Shown piece after piece: positions 35,123 through 43,643 of a stretch of DNA of 64,000 nt (its first letter is position 1; every line of letters begins with the position of its first letter). Position numbers and translations under genes: made by a program. The DNA is taken from the NCBI RefSeq assembly GCF_052115385.1, contig NZ_JBFRGP010000004.1:186001-250000 (forward strand), written 5' to 3'. The notes beneath the pieces were generated by a model. That model did no database searches. It was not told the DNA's origin and saw nothing but the letters and a program-made list of their open reading frames with translations. The stretch is from Dyella_D sp052115385. Its GTDB lineage: Bacteria > Pseudomonadota > Gammaproteobacteria > Xanthomonadales > Rhodanobacteraceae.

Positions 35123-36028
35123 TTACGCCACCACGCTAGGAAAGTAGACGTTGCGATCGAGATCCTCGATCAGTCCCGGTCCTTCCGGCATCCAACCCAA
35201 AGACGCACGCGTCTTCGCGCTCGACGCCGGAATATCCGCGCCAAAGAAGTACGCGAGAAACCCGAAATGCTCCTGCGCCTCCTCGCGCGACCTGGCCACC
35301 ACCGGCAAGCCCAGGCGCCGGCCGATGACTTCGGCGATCAGTCGCGTCGGCACGCCTTCTTCCGCTACCGCGTGATAGCAGGTGCCAGCCGTGCCTTGCT
35401 CCAATGCCAACCGATAGACACGCGCGGCATCCAGGCGATGCACCGCCGGCCAGCGGTTCTGGCCGTCGCCGATATACGCCGATACGCCACGCTCCCGCGC
35501 GATGCGGATCAGCCACGGCACGAAGCCATGGTCGCCGTCGCCATGCACGGTGGGCGACAGGCGCACGATGCTCGAGCGTACGCCGCGCGCGGCCAAGCCC
35601 AAGGTCATGACTTCCATCGGCAACCGCGGCGAGCCATGCGAGGCCGGATCGGCCATGTCGTCCTCGGTGCCCACGCGACCCGGCGCGAGCAAGCCGACGC
35701 CGGTGGTGCCGATCAGCGGACGAGCGGAGCCCGCCAATGCCGCGCCCATCGCTTCGACGGCGTGGCGCTCGGTCACGGCGTTCTGCGCGTAGCGCGAGAA
35801 GTCGTGATTGAAGGCGGTGTGGATCACGCCGTCGCAGGTGGCAGCGGCTTGCGCAAGGCGCTCCGGCTCCTCCAGCGAGGCGTGCAGAATGTCTACGCCA
35901 AGCGCAGCCAATGTTGCTGCGGCGGCCTCTGAACGGACCAGGGCCAGCACTTTGTGACCCGCGGCGAGCAGGTCATCGACCACGGCGGAACCGACGAACC
36001 CTGTCGCACCAGTAACGAATACACGCAC
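35123..36028 (-). CDS. NAD(P)-dependent epimerase/dehydratase-like SDR protein
   Basis: A 301-residue extended or atypical SDR protein starting with a GTG ('VRVFVTGATGFVGSAVVDDLL'). A GGAGG site lies 7 bases before it, so I chose it over a far longer open frame. The Rossmann motif GATGFVG and the 'GSARPLIGTTGVG' region are clear. The substrate is unknown. It is divergent from an XRE/MmyB regulator; this SDR and HTH pairing is common in proteobacteria and suggests that the regulator controls it. Confidence 0.87.
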   Translation of the reverse strand: MRVFVTGATGFVGSAVVDDLLAAGHKVLALVRSEAAAATLAALGVDILHASLEEPERLAQAAATCDGVIHTAFNHDFSRYAQNAVTERHAVEAMGAALAGSARPLIGTTGVGLLAPGRVGTEDDMADPASHGSPRLPMEVMTLGLAARGVRSSIVRLSPTVHGDGDHGFVPWLIRIARERGVSAYIGDGQNRWPAVHRLDAARVYRLALEQGTAGTCYHAVAEEGVPTRLIAEVIGRRLGLPVVARSREEAQEHFGFLAYFFGADIPASSAKTRASLGWMPEGPGLIEDLDRNVYFPSVVA

Positions 36029-36095
36029 AATGCATCCTCCAGCTTTGGGATGCCCGGCATCGTCCTCGCGCGCCACGCACGGATGAAGTCGTGGC

Positions 36096-36118
36096 GTTAT
36101 ACGGGTATACGGACTAAC
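36096..36118. promoter_or_regulatory. Candidate regulatory site between SDR and HTH genes
   Basis: GTTA at 36096-36099 and TAAC at 36115-36118 are inverted and enclose two direct copies of ATACGG. The spot lies in the 123-base divergent gap, 34 bases before the HTH start codon. It is AT-rich against a GC-rich background. Confidence 0.4.
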
Positions 36119-36151
36119 AGGCTGGTCTCCACAGCCGAGGATCAGACGGCC

Positions 36152-37000
36152 ATGAACACCCAGGTCGTGAACGACAACCTGCTGGGCGCGTATCTGCGCG
36201 ATCGCCGCGAGCGGCTCGATCCATCCGCGCTCGGTTATCCGGCCAGCCGCCGGCGCACGCCGGGCCTGCGCCGCGAGGAAGTGGCGCAGCGCGCCAACGT
36301 CAGCGCAACCTGGTACACGTGGCTGGAGCAGGGGCGCGGCGGCGCGCCCTCGGACGAAGTGCTGGATCGTATCGCCAGCGCGTTGTTGTTGAACGATGTC
36401 GAGCGCGAGCACTTGTTCCTGCTGGCGCTCGGGCGGCCGCCGGAGATCCGCTACCAGGCCAGCGAAGGCGCGACGCCGCGCCTGCAGCGTGTGCTCGACG
36501 CGCTGCCCTACAGCCCCGCGATGGTGAAGACCGCCACCTGGGACGTGCTGGCCTGGAACCGTGCCGCGGCGGTGGTGCTGACCGACTACGGCAAGCTGGA
36601 GCCGGCGCAGCGCAACGTATTGCGTCTGATGTTCTGCAACCCCGACGTGCGCGCGCACCAGGTCGACTGGGAAAGTGTCGCGCGCTTCGTGGTGGCGGCG
36701 TTCCGCCTGGATGCGGCGCGTGCGGGTGCGGCGCGCAGCGTGCAGGCGCTGGTGGATGAGATGAGCGAACGCAGTGCAGAGTTCGCGGCGATGTGGCAAA
36801 GCCAGGAGGTGCAGCAGCATGGCGGCGGCACCAAGCAGCTGCGTCACGCGGCGCTTGGCACCATCGCGATGGAGTATTCGGCTTTTGCCGTCGATGGGCA
36901 TCCCGATTTGAATATGGTGGTCTACAACCCGGCGACGCCGGAGGATGCGCAACGCATTCGCCGCCTGATCGAAGCGGCGGAGTCCAGCCGTAACGGTTGA
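36152..37000 (+). CDS. HTH transcriptional regulator with MmyB-like ligand domain
   Basis: A 282-residue protein with an N-terminal XRE-type helix-turn-helix ('LRREEVAQRANVSATWYTWLEQG') and a C-terminal MmyB-like PAS fold ('WDVLAWNRAAAVVLTDYGKL', 'NPDVRAHQVDWESVARFVV') that binds fatty-acid-like ligands in characterised relatives. It is divergent from the SDR gene, which is its most likely target. The start at 36152 was chosen because the frame upstream overlaps the promoter region. Confidence 0.9.
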   Translation: MNTQVVNDNLLGAYLRDRRERLDPSALGYPASRRRTPGLRREEVAQRANVSATWYTWLEQGRGGAPSDEVLDRIASALLLNDVEREHLFLLALGRPPEIRYQASEGATPRLQRVLDALPYSPAMVKTATWDVLAWNRAAAVVLTDYGKLEPAQRNVLRLMFCNPDVRAHQVDWESVARFVVAAFRLDAARAGAARSVQALVDEMSERSAEFAAMWQSQEVQQHGGGTKQLRHAALGTIAMEYSAFAVDGHPDLNMVVYNPATPEDAQRIRRLIEAAESSRNG

Positions 37001-37131
37001 CGTGTAGAAGGTGTGAAGATGGCGGGTGGCGCGCCTCCGCCTCAGGGCCAGCCACATCGCGCGATTGTGATAGCGCTCTCTGCCTGGAGCCCGCAGCGGA
37101 TCGCAAGATGCGCTGCAAGGGGGGGCGTCAC

Positions 37132-39456
37132 ATGGGGTTGCGCAGCATCGCCACGCGTCTGGCCGTCTGGGTACTGGCCGGCACTTTGCTGGTGGTCGTC
37201 GCCGGCGGTTTCCTGCTGTTCCGCGTCATGCGCCAGCAGATCCTCGAACAGAGCCACCGCGAGTCGGCGGTGCTGGCAGGAGACGTCAGCCATCGCATCC
37301 AGCATCGGCTCGACAAAGTCGTCGACTCCGCGCAGATGCTCGCGGCATTGATCGGCCCGCGGCCGGACGATGCGGAACCGCTGATTCGCGATGCCTTGCG
37401 GCACAACGTCGATCTCGCCGGACTCGCCGCTGCGTACGTGCCGGCATCGATCGACCCGCGTGCGCCGGGCCGTTCGCCGTTCGTCAGCCGCCAGGGCGAC
37501 GGCGGCCTCGTCACGCGCGACCTGCTGAAGGACCCGGCGCCGTACTGGACGCAAAGCTGGTTCCGCAGCGGACTCGCTTGCTCCGTGGGTTGCTGGCAGC
37601 AACCGTTCTTTTCGCAATCGCGCCAACGCCAACTGGTCAACTATTCGGCGGCCATCCTGTCGGATGGCCGCGCGGTGGGCGTACTGAATGCCGATGTCAC
37701 GCTGGAATGGCTGCAGGGCGTGCTGAAGAACTTGAACAAGCCCGAAGGCACCGCAGCCTTCGTGATCGATCAGCAAGGCGTCTATCTGGCCACCGATGGC
37801 CCGGCCCTGGCCGGGCCGCACGCGCAGGACGAGCTGGTCGCGGCGATGCGCGGCGATACGGCCGAGCCGGTGCGGCACGGGGGGCTGTTCGCCGCGCACC
37901 CCGGCTCGCCGGTGTGGATCTATCGCGCACCTATCGACGGTACCCATTGGCAGGTCGGCCTGGTGGTGCCGGAGCAGCGCATTTACGCCGGCGTGCGGCG
38001 CAGCTTTTCGGTGGCGCTGTCGGTAGGTGCCCTGGCCTTGCTCAGCCTGACCTTGCTCACCCTGGTGGTCACGCGGCGCGTGCTCAGTCCGCTGGGCGTG
38101 CTGACGGAACGCGCCGAACAGGTGGCGAAGGGCGCGCTGGATTTCGAATTGCCCACGGTGCGCCGCCGCGACGAGGTGGGCCGGATGACGCATGCGTTCG
38201 ACCGCATGCGCCACGAACTGGCCGATCACCTGGCCGAGCTGGGCCGCGTGGCGCGCGAGCAGCAGCGCCTGGCCAGCGAACTGGAAATCGCCCAGCAGAT
38301 CCAGACGGCGCTGCTGCCGGGCGCTCATTTCCTCGACGCGCGCTGCAACAACTTCGAGTTGCATGCCGTGCTCAAGCCGGCGCGCACGGTCGGCGGCGAC
38401 CTCTACAGCTACTTCATGCTGCACGACCGGCGCTTCTACATCATGGTCGGCGACGTCTCGGACAAAGGTATTCCCGCGGCGCTGTTCATGGCCCGCGCGA
38501 TCACCCTGGCCAAGGCGCTGGCGCCGCGCGCGCAGTCGCCGCAGCAACTGTTGCAGTTGCTCAACCAGGACCTGTGCCGCAACAACGACGGTTGCATGTT
38601 CGTCAGCCTGCTGTGCGGTCTGCTGGATACCGCCACGGGGCACTTCTCGATGGCGAGCGCCGGCCATGAACCGCCGGTGCTGTGGGGGGAGGGCGCGCCG
38701 CGCCTGCTGGAGATCGAGACGGGACCGGCGCTGGGCCTGGACGAGGATGCCGTCTACTGCTCGCGCCGGGTGCGTCTGCAGGCGGGCGAAACCTTGCTGA
38801 TGTACACCGACGGCATCACCGAGGCGACCGATGCCGACCTGGGCATGTACGGCCAGGAACGCATGCTGGCGTGCCTGCAGCGCTATGCCGTGCAGGGCGA
38901 GGGCGATCCGGCGGGCTATCTGCTGGCCGATGTGGAAGCGTTCGCCGCCGGCCACGGGCAGGCCGACGACATCACCGTGCTGGCGTTACGCTGGCACCAC
39001 GCCGGGGCGGAGGGGAGTGCATCCATGCTGGAGCTGACTATGCCTGCTTCCATCGACGCGGTGTTCGAAGCGCTCGCGCGCTGCGACGAACGGCTCGCGC
39101 TGGCGGCGGTCGACCACGGCGTGCGCGAGGACGTGCGCCTGGTGCTGGAAGAACTGATGGTCAACATGGCCGAGCACGGCCGTCCATCCACGGGCGAGGC
39201 GCGCATCGAGTTGCGCATGACCCTGGCCGCCGATGCCGTGCTGGTCGAGCTGCATCACGACGGCCAGCCCTTCAATCCTTTGTTGTCACCCGTGCCGCAG
39301 CTCACCGGCGACGTCGCCGACCGCGAGATCGACGGCGGCCTGGGCATCCACCTGGTGCGCGCCATGGCCAGCGATTTCAGCTACGCGCACGACGAGCAGG
39401 GCAACCATCTGCAGTTGCGTTTCATCCTTCCTTCCCGAACGGAGGCACGACTATGA
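37132..39456 (+). CDS. Membrane SpoIIE-type phosphatase fused to an anti-sigma kinase domain
   Basis: A 774-residue protein with two transmembrane segments flanking a periplasmic Cache-like sensor (about 35-300), a HAMP linker ('RRVLSPLGVLTERAEQVAKGALDFELP'), a PP2C/SpoIIE phosphatase (about 390-620, 'VGGDLYSYFML', 'VGDVSDKGIPAALFMA', 'GQADDITVLALRW') and a C-terminal RsbW-like HATPase ('LVLEELMVNMAEHG', 'GGLGIHLVRAM'). The enzyme should dephosphorylate an anti-anti-sigma factor, and the kinase domain should phosphorylate it. The start at 37132 has AAGGGGGG upstream. It overlaps the STAS gene by 4 bases. Confidence 0.93.
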   Translation: MGLRSIATRLAVWVLAGTLLVVVAGGFLLFRVMRQQILEQSHRESAVLAGDVSHRIQHRLDKVVDSAQMLAALIGPRPDDAEPLIRDALRHNVDLAGLAAAYVPASIDPRAPGRSPFVSRQGDGGLVTRDLLKDPAPYWTQSWFRSGLACSVGCWQQPFFSQSRQRQLVNYSAAILSDGRAVGVLNADVTLEWLQGVLKNLNKPEGTAAFVIDQQGVYLATDGPALAGPHAQDELVAAMRGDTAEPVRHGGLFAAHPGSPVWIYRAPIDGTHWQVGLVVPEQRIYAGVRRSFSVALSVGALALLSLTLLTLVVTRRVLSPLGVLTERAEQVAKGALDFELPTVRRRDEVGRMTHAFDRMRHELADHLAELGRVAREQQRLASELEIAQQIQTALLPGAHFLDARCNNFELHAVLKPARTVGGDLYSYFMLHDRRFYIMVGDVSDKGIPAALFMARAITLAKALAPRAQSPQQLLQLLNQDLCRNNDGCMFVSLLCGLLDTATGHFSMASAGHEPPVLWGEGAPRLLEIETGPALGLDEDAVYCSRRVRLQAGETLLMYTDGITEATDADLGMYGQERMLACLQRYAVQGEGDPAGYLLADVEAFAAGHGQADDITVLALRWHHAGAEGSASMLELTMPASIDAVFEALARCDERLALAAVDHGVREDVRLVLEELMVNMAEHGRPSTGEARIELRMTLAADAVLVELHHDGQPFNPLLSPVPQLTGDVADREIDGGLGIHLVRAMASDFSYAHDEQGNHLQLRFILPSRTEARL

Positions 39457-39845
39457 GCTTCAGTCTGCACACCGATGGCCTGTCGCCCCAGCGCACCACC
39501 CTGCGCCTGCACGGCCGGCTCGACGCCCTGAGCTTCGGCGACTTCGACGGCGGCGCCGCGCCGGTGCTGGAACAGATGGGGCCGGGCGGCACGGTGGTGC
39601 TCGATCTTGCCGCGCTCGACTACATCAGCAGCGCGGGCCTGCGCAGCATCGCCAGGATCCGCAAGGCCATGCGTGCGCGCGAAGGGCATACCTTGCTGGT
39701 CAATCCGCAGCCGCAGGTGCGCAAGGTATTCGAGATCGTCAAGGCGGTGCCGGTGAGCGATGTGTTTTCCAGCGTGGAGGAGCTGGATGCGTATCTGGAC
39801 CGGATTCAGAAGAGGGTGCTGGGTGGGGAGGACGAAGACGTTTGA
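39453..39845 (+). CDS. STAS-domain anti-anti-sigma factor
   Basis: A 130-residue single STAS domain. The phospho-serine site is in 'LDYISSAGLRSIARI', the standard position. Its gene overlaps the phosphatase-kinase gene (ATGA), so the two form a compact partner-switching module. No sigma factor or separate anti-sigma gene is nearby. The output could be a sigma factor elsewhere or, as in some proteobacteria, an enzyme or motility target. Confidence 0.93.
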   Translation: MSFSLHTDGLSPQRTTLRLHGRLDALSFGDFDGGAAPVLEQMGPGGTVVLDLAALDYISSAGLRSIARIRKAMRAREGHTLLVNPQPQVRKVFEIVKAVPVSDVFSSVEELDAYLDRIQKRVLGGEDEDV

Positions 39846-39854
39846 TGAAAAAAT

Positions 39855-40014
39855 CCTTCTCCCTTGCGGGGAGAAGGTGGCGGCAGCCGGGTGAGGGGTC
39901 GCTCTAGGGGAAGCGTTTGTACGGAGCGAAGAAAAGCTCTTGGTCTTTGATGACCCTCAGCCCACCACTCCGCCCGCCCCTCACCCCAACCCTCTCCCCG
40001 GCGGGGAGAGGGGG
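39855..40014. repeat. Dispersed palindromic repeat, second locus
   Basis: The gap after the STAS gene holds two hairpins: CCTTCTCCC with GGGAGAAGG (39855-39877) and CCTCTCCCC with GGGGAGAGG (39991-40011). Between them lie GGTGGCGGCAGCCGGGTGAGGG and CCACTCCGCCCGCCCCTCACCCC, which match segments of the palindrome at 4355-4494. Both loci therefore hold copies of the same family. It probably also ends the partner-switching transcript. Confidence 0.75.
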
Positions 40015-40066
40015 CAGTAGCGTTGGACGCCCCTGCCGTTGGTCACCTTTGCCAACCCCGGCGAAG

Positions 40067-40087
40067 CATGTATACATTGTATACATG
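40067..40087. promoter_or_regulatory. Perfect palindrome over a TetR start codon
   Basis: CATGTATACA and TGTATACATG are perfect 10-bp arms around a central T. The right arm contains the ATG of the TetR gene, so binding would block both transcription and translation start. It is a strong candidate for autorepression. Confidence 0.8.
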
Positions 40088-40666
40088 CCAAGACTCACCA
40101 CCCCCGACAAGATCCTCCGCGCCGCCCACAAGCTGATGGACAAGGGTGGCGCCGACGCCGTCAGCATGCGTCGCGTGGCCGCGGCGGTGGGTATCACGCC
40201 GATGGCGATCTACCGTCATTTCCCCAACCGCGAGGCACTGCTCAAGCGCATCTCCGACGACAGCTTTGCCAGCGTCGCGCAGGACTGGGCAGAGCGTTCG
40301 CGCCATCCGGATATCTATCAAGGCTTGCGGCAGTCGATGGAGCAGTACCTCGATTACGCGCTGACCCATCCGAACCTGTTCGATCACGCCTTCTCCGTGC
40401 GCCGCGATGACGCACGCCGCTTTCCCGAGGATTTCCGCGACCGCCAATCGCCCACCCTGACCGTCATCGCCGACAAGCTGGCCGAAGGCATGCAGCAGGG
40501 GCTGTTCCGCGAGGCCGATCCATGGGACCTGGCGATGACGTTGTGGGGCCTCGGCCATGGCCTGATCGCGCTCTACCGCGCCGGCCGCTTCAGCTACGAC
40601 CAGAAGCAGTTCCGTGCTTTCTATCTGCAATCACTGGAGACCGTGTTCGATGGCATCAAGTCCTGA
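40085..40666 (+). CDS. TetR-family regulator
   Basis: A 193-residue regulator with an N-terminal helix-turn-helix ('VSMRRVAAAVGITPMAIYRHFPNREALL') and a TetR_C_33-like C-terminus. The start at 40085 is the first ATG after the palindrome and lies inside its right arm. Its last 17 bases overlap the Lnt-like gene, so the two are coupled and the acyltransferase is the likely regulated partner. An in-frame upstream extension runs through an intergenic repeat and was rejected. Confidence 0.9.
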   Translation: MPRLTTPDKILRAAHKLMDKGGADAVSMRRVAAAVGITPMAIYRHFPNREALLKRISDDSFASVAQDWAERSRHPDIYQGLRQSMEQYLDYALTHPNLFDHAFSVRRDDARRFPEDFRDRQSPTLTVIADKLAEGMQQGLFREADPWDLAMTLWGLGHGLIALYRAGRFSYDQKQFRAFYLQSLETVFDGIKS

Positions 40667-42083
40667 TCCGCGCCGGCTCGTCGCCGGCCTCGCCGCCACG
40701 GCGCTGTCCGCCCTGGCTTATGGCTTCGGCACCGGCCTGCAACCGCTGCCCTGGCTGACCTGGCTGGCGCCATTGCCGCTGGCCTTGCTGGCGCCGCACG
40801 TGAAAGCACGCTGGCTCGCGCTCGCGGCTTTCGTGGCCGGTGCGCTGGGTGCGCTCAACCAGTGGCATTACCTGCACGGCGTGATCGGCTTGCCGGTGCC
40901 GGCGATCGTGACGTTTACCGCGTTGCCTGGGGTGTTGCTGGCGCTGTGCCTGCTGTTCTTCCGCCGGCTGCTGCAGCGTGGCCACGGCATCGCTGCCGCG
41001 CTCGCGATGCCGGCGTTGTGGGTGGCGGTCGAGTACATCAACACGCAGACCTCGCCGCATGGCACCTTCGGCAATCTCGCCTACAGCCAGATGGACCTGC
41101 TGCCGGTATTGCAGCTGGCTTCCGTCACCGGCCTGTGGGGCATCAGCTTTCTGTTGCTGCTGGTGCCGGCGGCCTTGGCGGTGGCGTTGACGCGTAACGC
41201 AGCGTCGCGCACGCGCTTCGTGGCGGTCGCCATCGTGGTTCTGACCCTGGGCGCGACATGGGTCTACGGCTATGCGCGCCTGCAGGCGCCGGCGACGGAA
41301 TCGATAAAGGTGGGACTCGCTTCGATGGAGAAGCCGGTTCGCCCCGCCTTGTCGGCACCGGAAGGGCAGGCGCTGCTGGAGCGCTACCTCGCCGCGGTCG
41401 ACCGCCTCGCTGCCGCCGGCGCGACCGTCATCGTCACGCCGGAAACCGCCTTCGCCACCGGCGACACCACCGTGCCTGCCTTCGCCGAAGCGGCGCGCCG
41501 TCATGGCCTGCTCCTCGCTGCGGGCATCGATGCCAAGGGCGGCACGGACGGCGAGCGCAACGCGCAGTGGGTCTTCGGTCGCGTACTGCAGTCGCCGGCA
41601 ACGTATGCCAAGCACCATCTGATCCCCGGCTTCGAGAACCAATACCGCCCCGGCACGGCCTACACCATGCTCGACGGCGCGCCGCGCATCGGCCTGGCGA
41701 TCTGCAAGGACATGGACTTCCACGATATCGGCCGCGCCTACGCCGACCGCCAGGCGCAACTGCTGCTGGTGCCGGCCTGGGACTTCGGTGTCGACGGCTG
41801 GCTGCATGGGCGCATGGCGATCATGCGCGGCGTCGAAAGCGGCTTCGCCGTCGCCCGCGTGGCGCGTGCCGGGCGCCTCACGCTGAGCGACGATCGCGGG
41901 CGGGTGGTGGCGGAAGCGTCCAGCGAGCAGCATGATGCGGAGCTGGTCGGCGAGCTGCCGCTGCACGCATCGCACACGTTCTATGCGCAGTGGGGCGACT
42001 GGTTCGCCTGGGCGGACCTGGCACTGCTGGCGATCCTGCTGGTGTGGGCTTGCGTGGTGCCGCCCCGCTCGACCCGTACCTAG
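40650..42083 (+). CDS. Apolipoprotein N-acyltransferase-like membrane protein
   Basis: A 477-residue inner-membrane protein with about 6 N-terminal segments and a periplasmic nitrilase-like domain. The Lnt/nitrilase triad is intact: E265 ('VTPETAF'), K321 ('YAKHHLIPGFE') and C352 ('LAICKDMDF'). Lnt adds the third acyl chain to lipoproteins. This protein is shorter than usual Lnt (about 510-540 residues), and its TetR-linked context is unlike the housekeeping gene, so it may be a regulated paralogue with another acceptor. The start overlaps the TetR gene, with GGAGA upstream. Confidence 0.82.
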   Translation: MASSPDPRRLVAGLAATALSALAYGFGTGLQPLPWLTWLAPLPLALLAPHVKARWLALAAFVAGALGALNQWHYLHGVIGLPVPAIVTFTALPGVLLALCLLFFRRLLQRGHGIAAALAMPALWVAVEYINTQTSPHGTFGNLAYSQMDLLPVLQLASVTGLWGISFLLLLVPAALAVALTRNAASRTRFVAVAIVVLTLGATWVYGYARLQAPATESIKVGLASMEKPVRPALSAPEGQALLERYLAAVDRLAAAGATVIVTPETAFATGDTTVPAFAEAARRHGLLLAAGIDAKGGTDGERNAQWVFGRVLQSPATYAKHHLIPGFENQYRPGTAYTMLDGAPRIGLAICKDMDFHDIGRAYADRQAQLLLVPAWDFGVDGWLHGRMAIMRGVESGFAVARVARAGRLTLSDDRGRVVAEASSEQHDAELVGELPLHASHTFYAQWGDWFAWADLALLAILLVWACVVPPRSTRT

Positions 42084-42103
42084 AGCTGTTACCGGAGATA
42101 CGC

Positions 42104-42904
42104 ATGCTTGCCTCGTCCGCCGAAGATTTCTGGATCGCCACGGACCACGGCCGGCTCTACGTGAAGCACTGGTACCCCGCGGCGGAAGACACCGCCGCGG
42201 CGCCGATCGTACTGTTCCACGATTCGCTGGGTTGCGTTGCGCAGTGGCGCGACTTCCCCGAGCAGTTGGCAGACGCAACCGGGCGGGGTGTCATCGCCTA
42301 CGACCGGCTTGGCTTTGGCCAATCCGATGCGCACCCCGGCCATCTCGATGCCGGCTTCGTCGAGACGGAAGCCCACGGCGGCTTCCGCTTCCTGCGCGAG
42401 GCCTTGCGGCTGGACTGCTTCGTCGCCTTCGGCCATAGCGTGGGCGGCGGCATGGCGGTCGCCTGCGCGGCGGCCTGGCCGGAGGATTGTGCCGCGCTGA
42501 TCACCGAGTCCGCCCAGGCCTTCGTCGAAGACCGCACCCTGCAAGGCATCCGCGCGGCCAGGCAAGCGTTCGCCGAGCCGGGCCAGTTCGAGCGCCTGCG
42601 CAAGTACCACGGCGACAAGGCGGCCTGGGTGCTGCAGGCCTGGACCGAAACCTGGCTGGCGCCGGATTTCGCCGCGTGGAACCTCGACGCGGCCCTGCGC
42701 CAGGTGAGCTGTCCGGTGCTGGCCATCCACGGCGACCAGGACGAATTCGGCTCGCCGCGCCATCCCGAACGCATCGCCAGCCTGGCCGCGGGGCCGGTGG
42801 CGAAGCACGTATGGGAAGGCTATGGCCACGTGCCGCATCGCGAGAATGCCGCCGCTGTGACCGCACTGGTGGCCGCCTGGCTGGGTGCGGGCAACGGCGG
42901 CTGA
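42104..42904 (+). CDS. Alpha/beta hydrolase
   Basis: A 266-residue alpha/beta-hydrolase fold protein with the nucleophile elbow 'AFGHSVGGGMA', acid region 'IHGDQDEFGS' and a late 'GYGHVPHRENAAAV' carrying the catalytic histidine. The substrate is unknown. It follows the Lnt-like gene by 20 bases with GGAG before the ATG, so it is probably in the same TetR-controlled operon. Confidence 0.88.
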   Translation: MLASSAEDFWIATDHGRLYVKHWYPAAEDTAAAPIVLFHDSLGCVAQWRDFPEQLADATGRGVIAYDRLGFGQSDAHPGHLDAGFVETEAHGGFRFLREALRLDCFVAFGHSVGGGMAVACAAAWPEDCAALITESAQAFVEDRTLQGIRAARQAFAEPGQFERLRKYHGDKAAWVLQAWTETWLAPDFAAWNLDAALRQVSCPVLAIHGDQDEFGSPRHPERIASLAAGPVAKHVWEGYGHVPHRENAAAVTALVAAWLGAGNGG

Positions 42905-42919
42905 GGGCCGCTGCGCCAT

Positions 42920-42933
42920 TAATCAAAACCTAA
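42920..42933 (+). promoter_or_regulatory. Response-regulator box upstream of the two-component operon
   Basis: TAATCAAAACCTAA lies 47 bases before the response-regulator start. The same 14-mer with one change is found at 44825-44838. It has the 11-base half-site spacing typical of OmpR-family regulators, which suggests autoregulation. Confidence 0.55.
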
Positions 42934-42980
42934 CGCCCTGGGCGCATGCTCCTGCCTTCCTGTCCTGGCCGGGTGTGCCT

Positions 42981-43643
42981 GTGTATCTGTTGCTGGTGGA
43001 AGACGATGCGATGCTGGGCGAAGCCATCTGCGATGGCATTCGCGAACAGGGCTGGGCGGTCGACCGGGTCAACGACGCGGGCTCCGCCAGGGCCGCGCTG
43101 ATCGACCATCCGTATACGGCGGTGCTGCTCGATATCGGCCTGCCCGGCGATTCCGGACTCACCGTGCTGCGCTTCCTGCGCGAGCGTTACGACGCGATCC
43201 CGGTGCTGGTGCTCACGGCACGCGGACAACTCAGCGACCGCATCCGCGGATTGGACGCCGGTGCCGACGACTACCTGGTCAAACCCTTCCAGCTCGGCGA
43301 ACTGCTGGCCCGCGTGCGCGCGGTGGCACGGCGCAGCGATGGATTGGTGGTGCCGACACTGCGGCACGGCGAGGTGGTACTCGATCCGGTGCGGCGGCGG
43401 GTGACCAAGGATGGCGAAGCAGTGGCGCTCAGCGCGTACGAATACCGCATGCTGCTGACCTTGCTGCAGCGCGCCGGCCACGTGGTGACGCGCGACGAAC
43501 TGGAGAAGGCCATCTATGGCGACCGCGCCGTGGTCGGCAGCAATACCGTTTCGGTCTTCGTGCACCAGTTGCGCCGCAAACTGGGCGACGACCTGATCGC
43601 CACCGTGCATGGCCACGGCTACACCCTCGGGGAAGCGCCGTGA
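42981..43643 (+). CDS. OmpR-family response regulator
   Basis: A 220-residue regulator starting with GTG ('VYLLLVEDDAMLGEAI'). The receiver has phospho-acceptor D51 ('LLDIGLPG') and K in 'DDYLVKPF'. The C-terminal winged helix ends 'VFVHQLRRKLGDDLIATVHGHGYTLG'. It is closest to the QseB/PmrA/BasR type. It overlaps the kinase gene by 4 bases (GTGA). A promoter motif shared with the next operon suggests its regulon. Confidence 0.93.
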   Translation: MYLLLVEDDAMLGEAICDGIREQGWAVDRVNDAGSARAALIDHPYTAVLLDIGLPGDSGLTVLRFLRERYDAIPVLVLTARGQLSDRIRGLDAGADDYLVKPFQLGELLARVRAVARRSDGLVVPTLRHGEVVLDPVRRRVTKDGEAVALSAYEYRMLLTLLQRAGHVVTRDELEKAIYGDRAVVGSNTVSVFVHQLRRKLGDDLIATVHGHGYTLGEAP

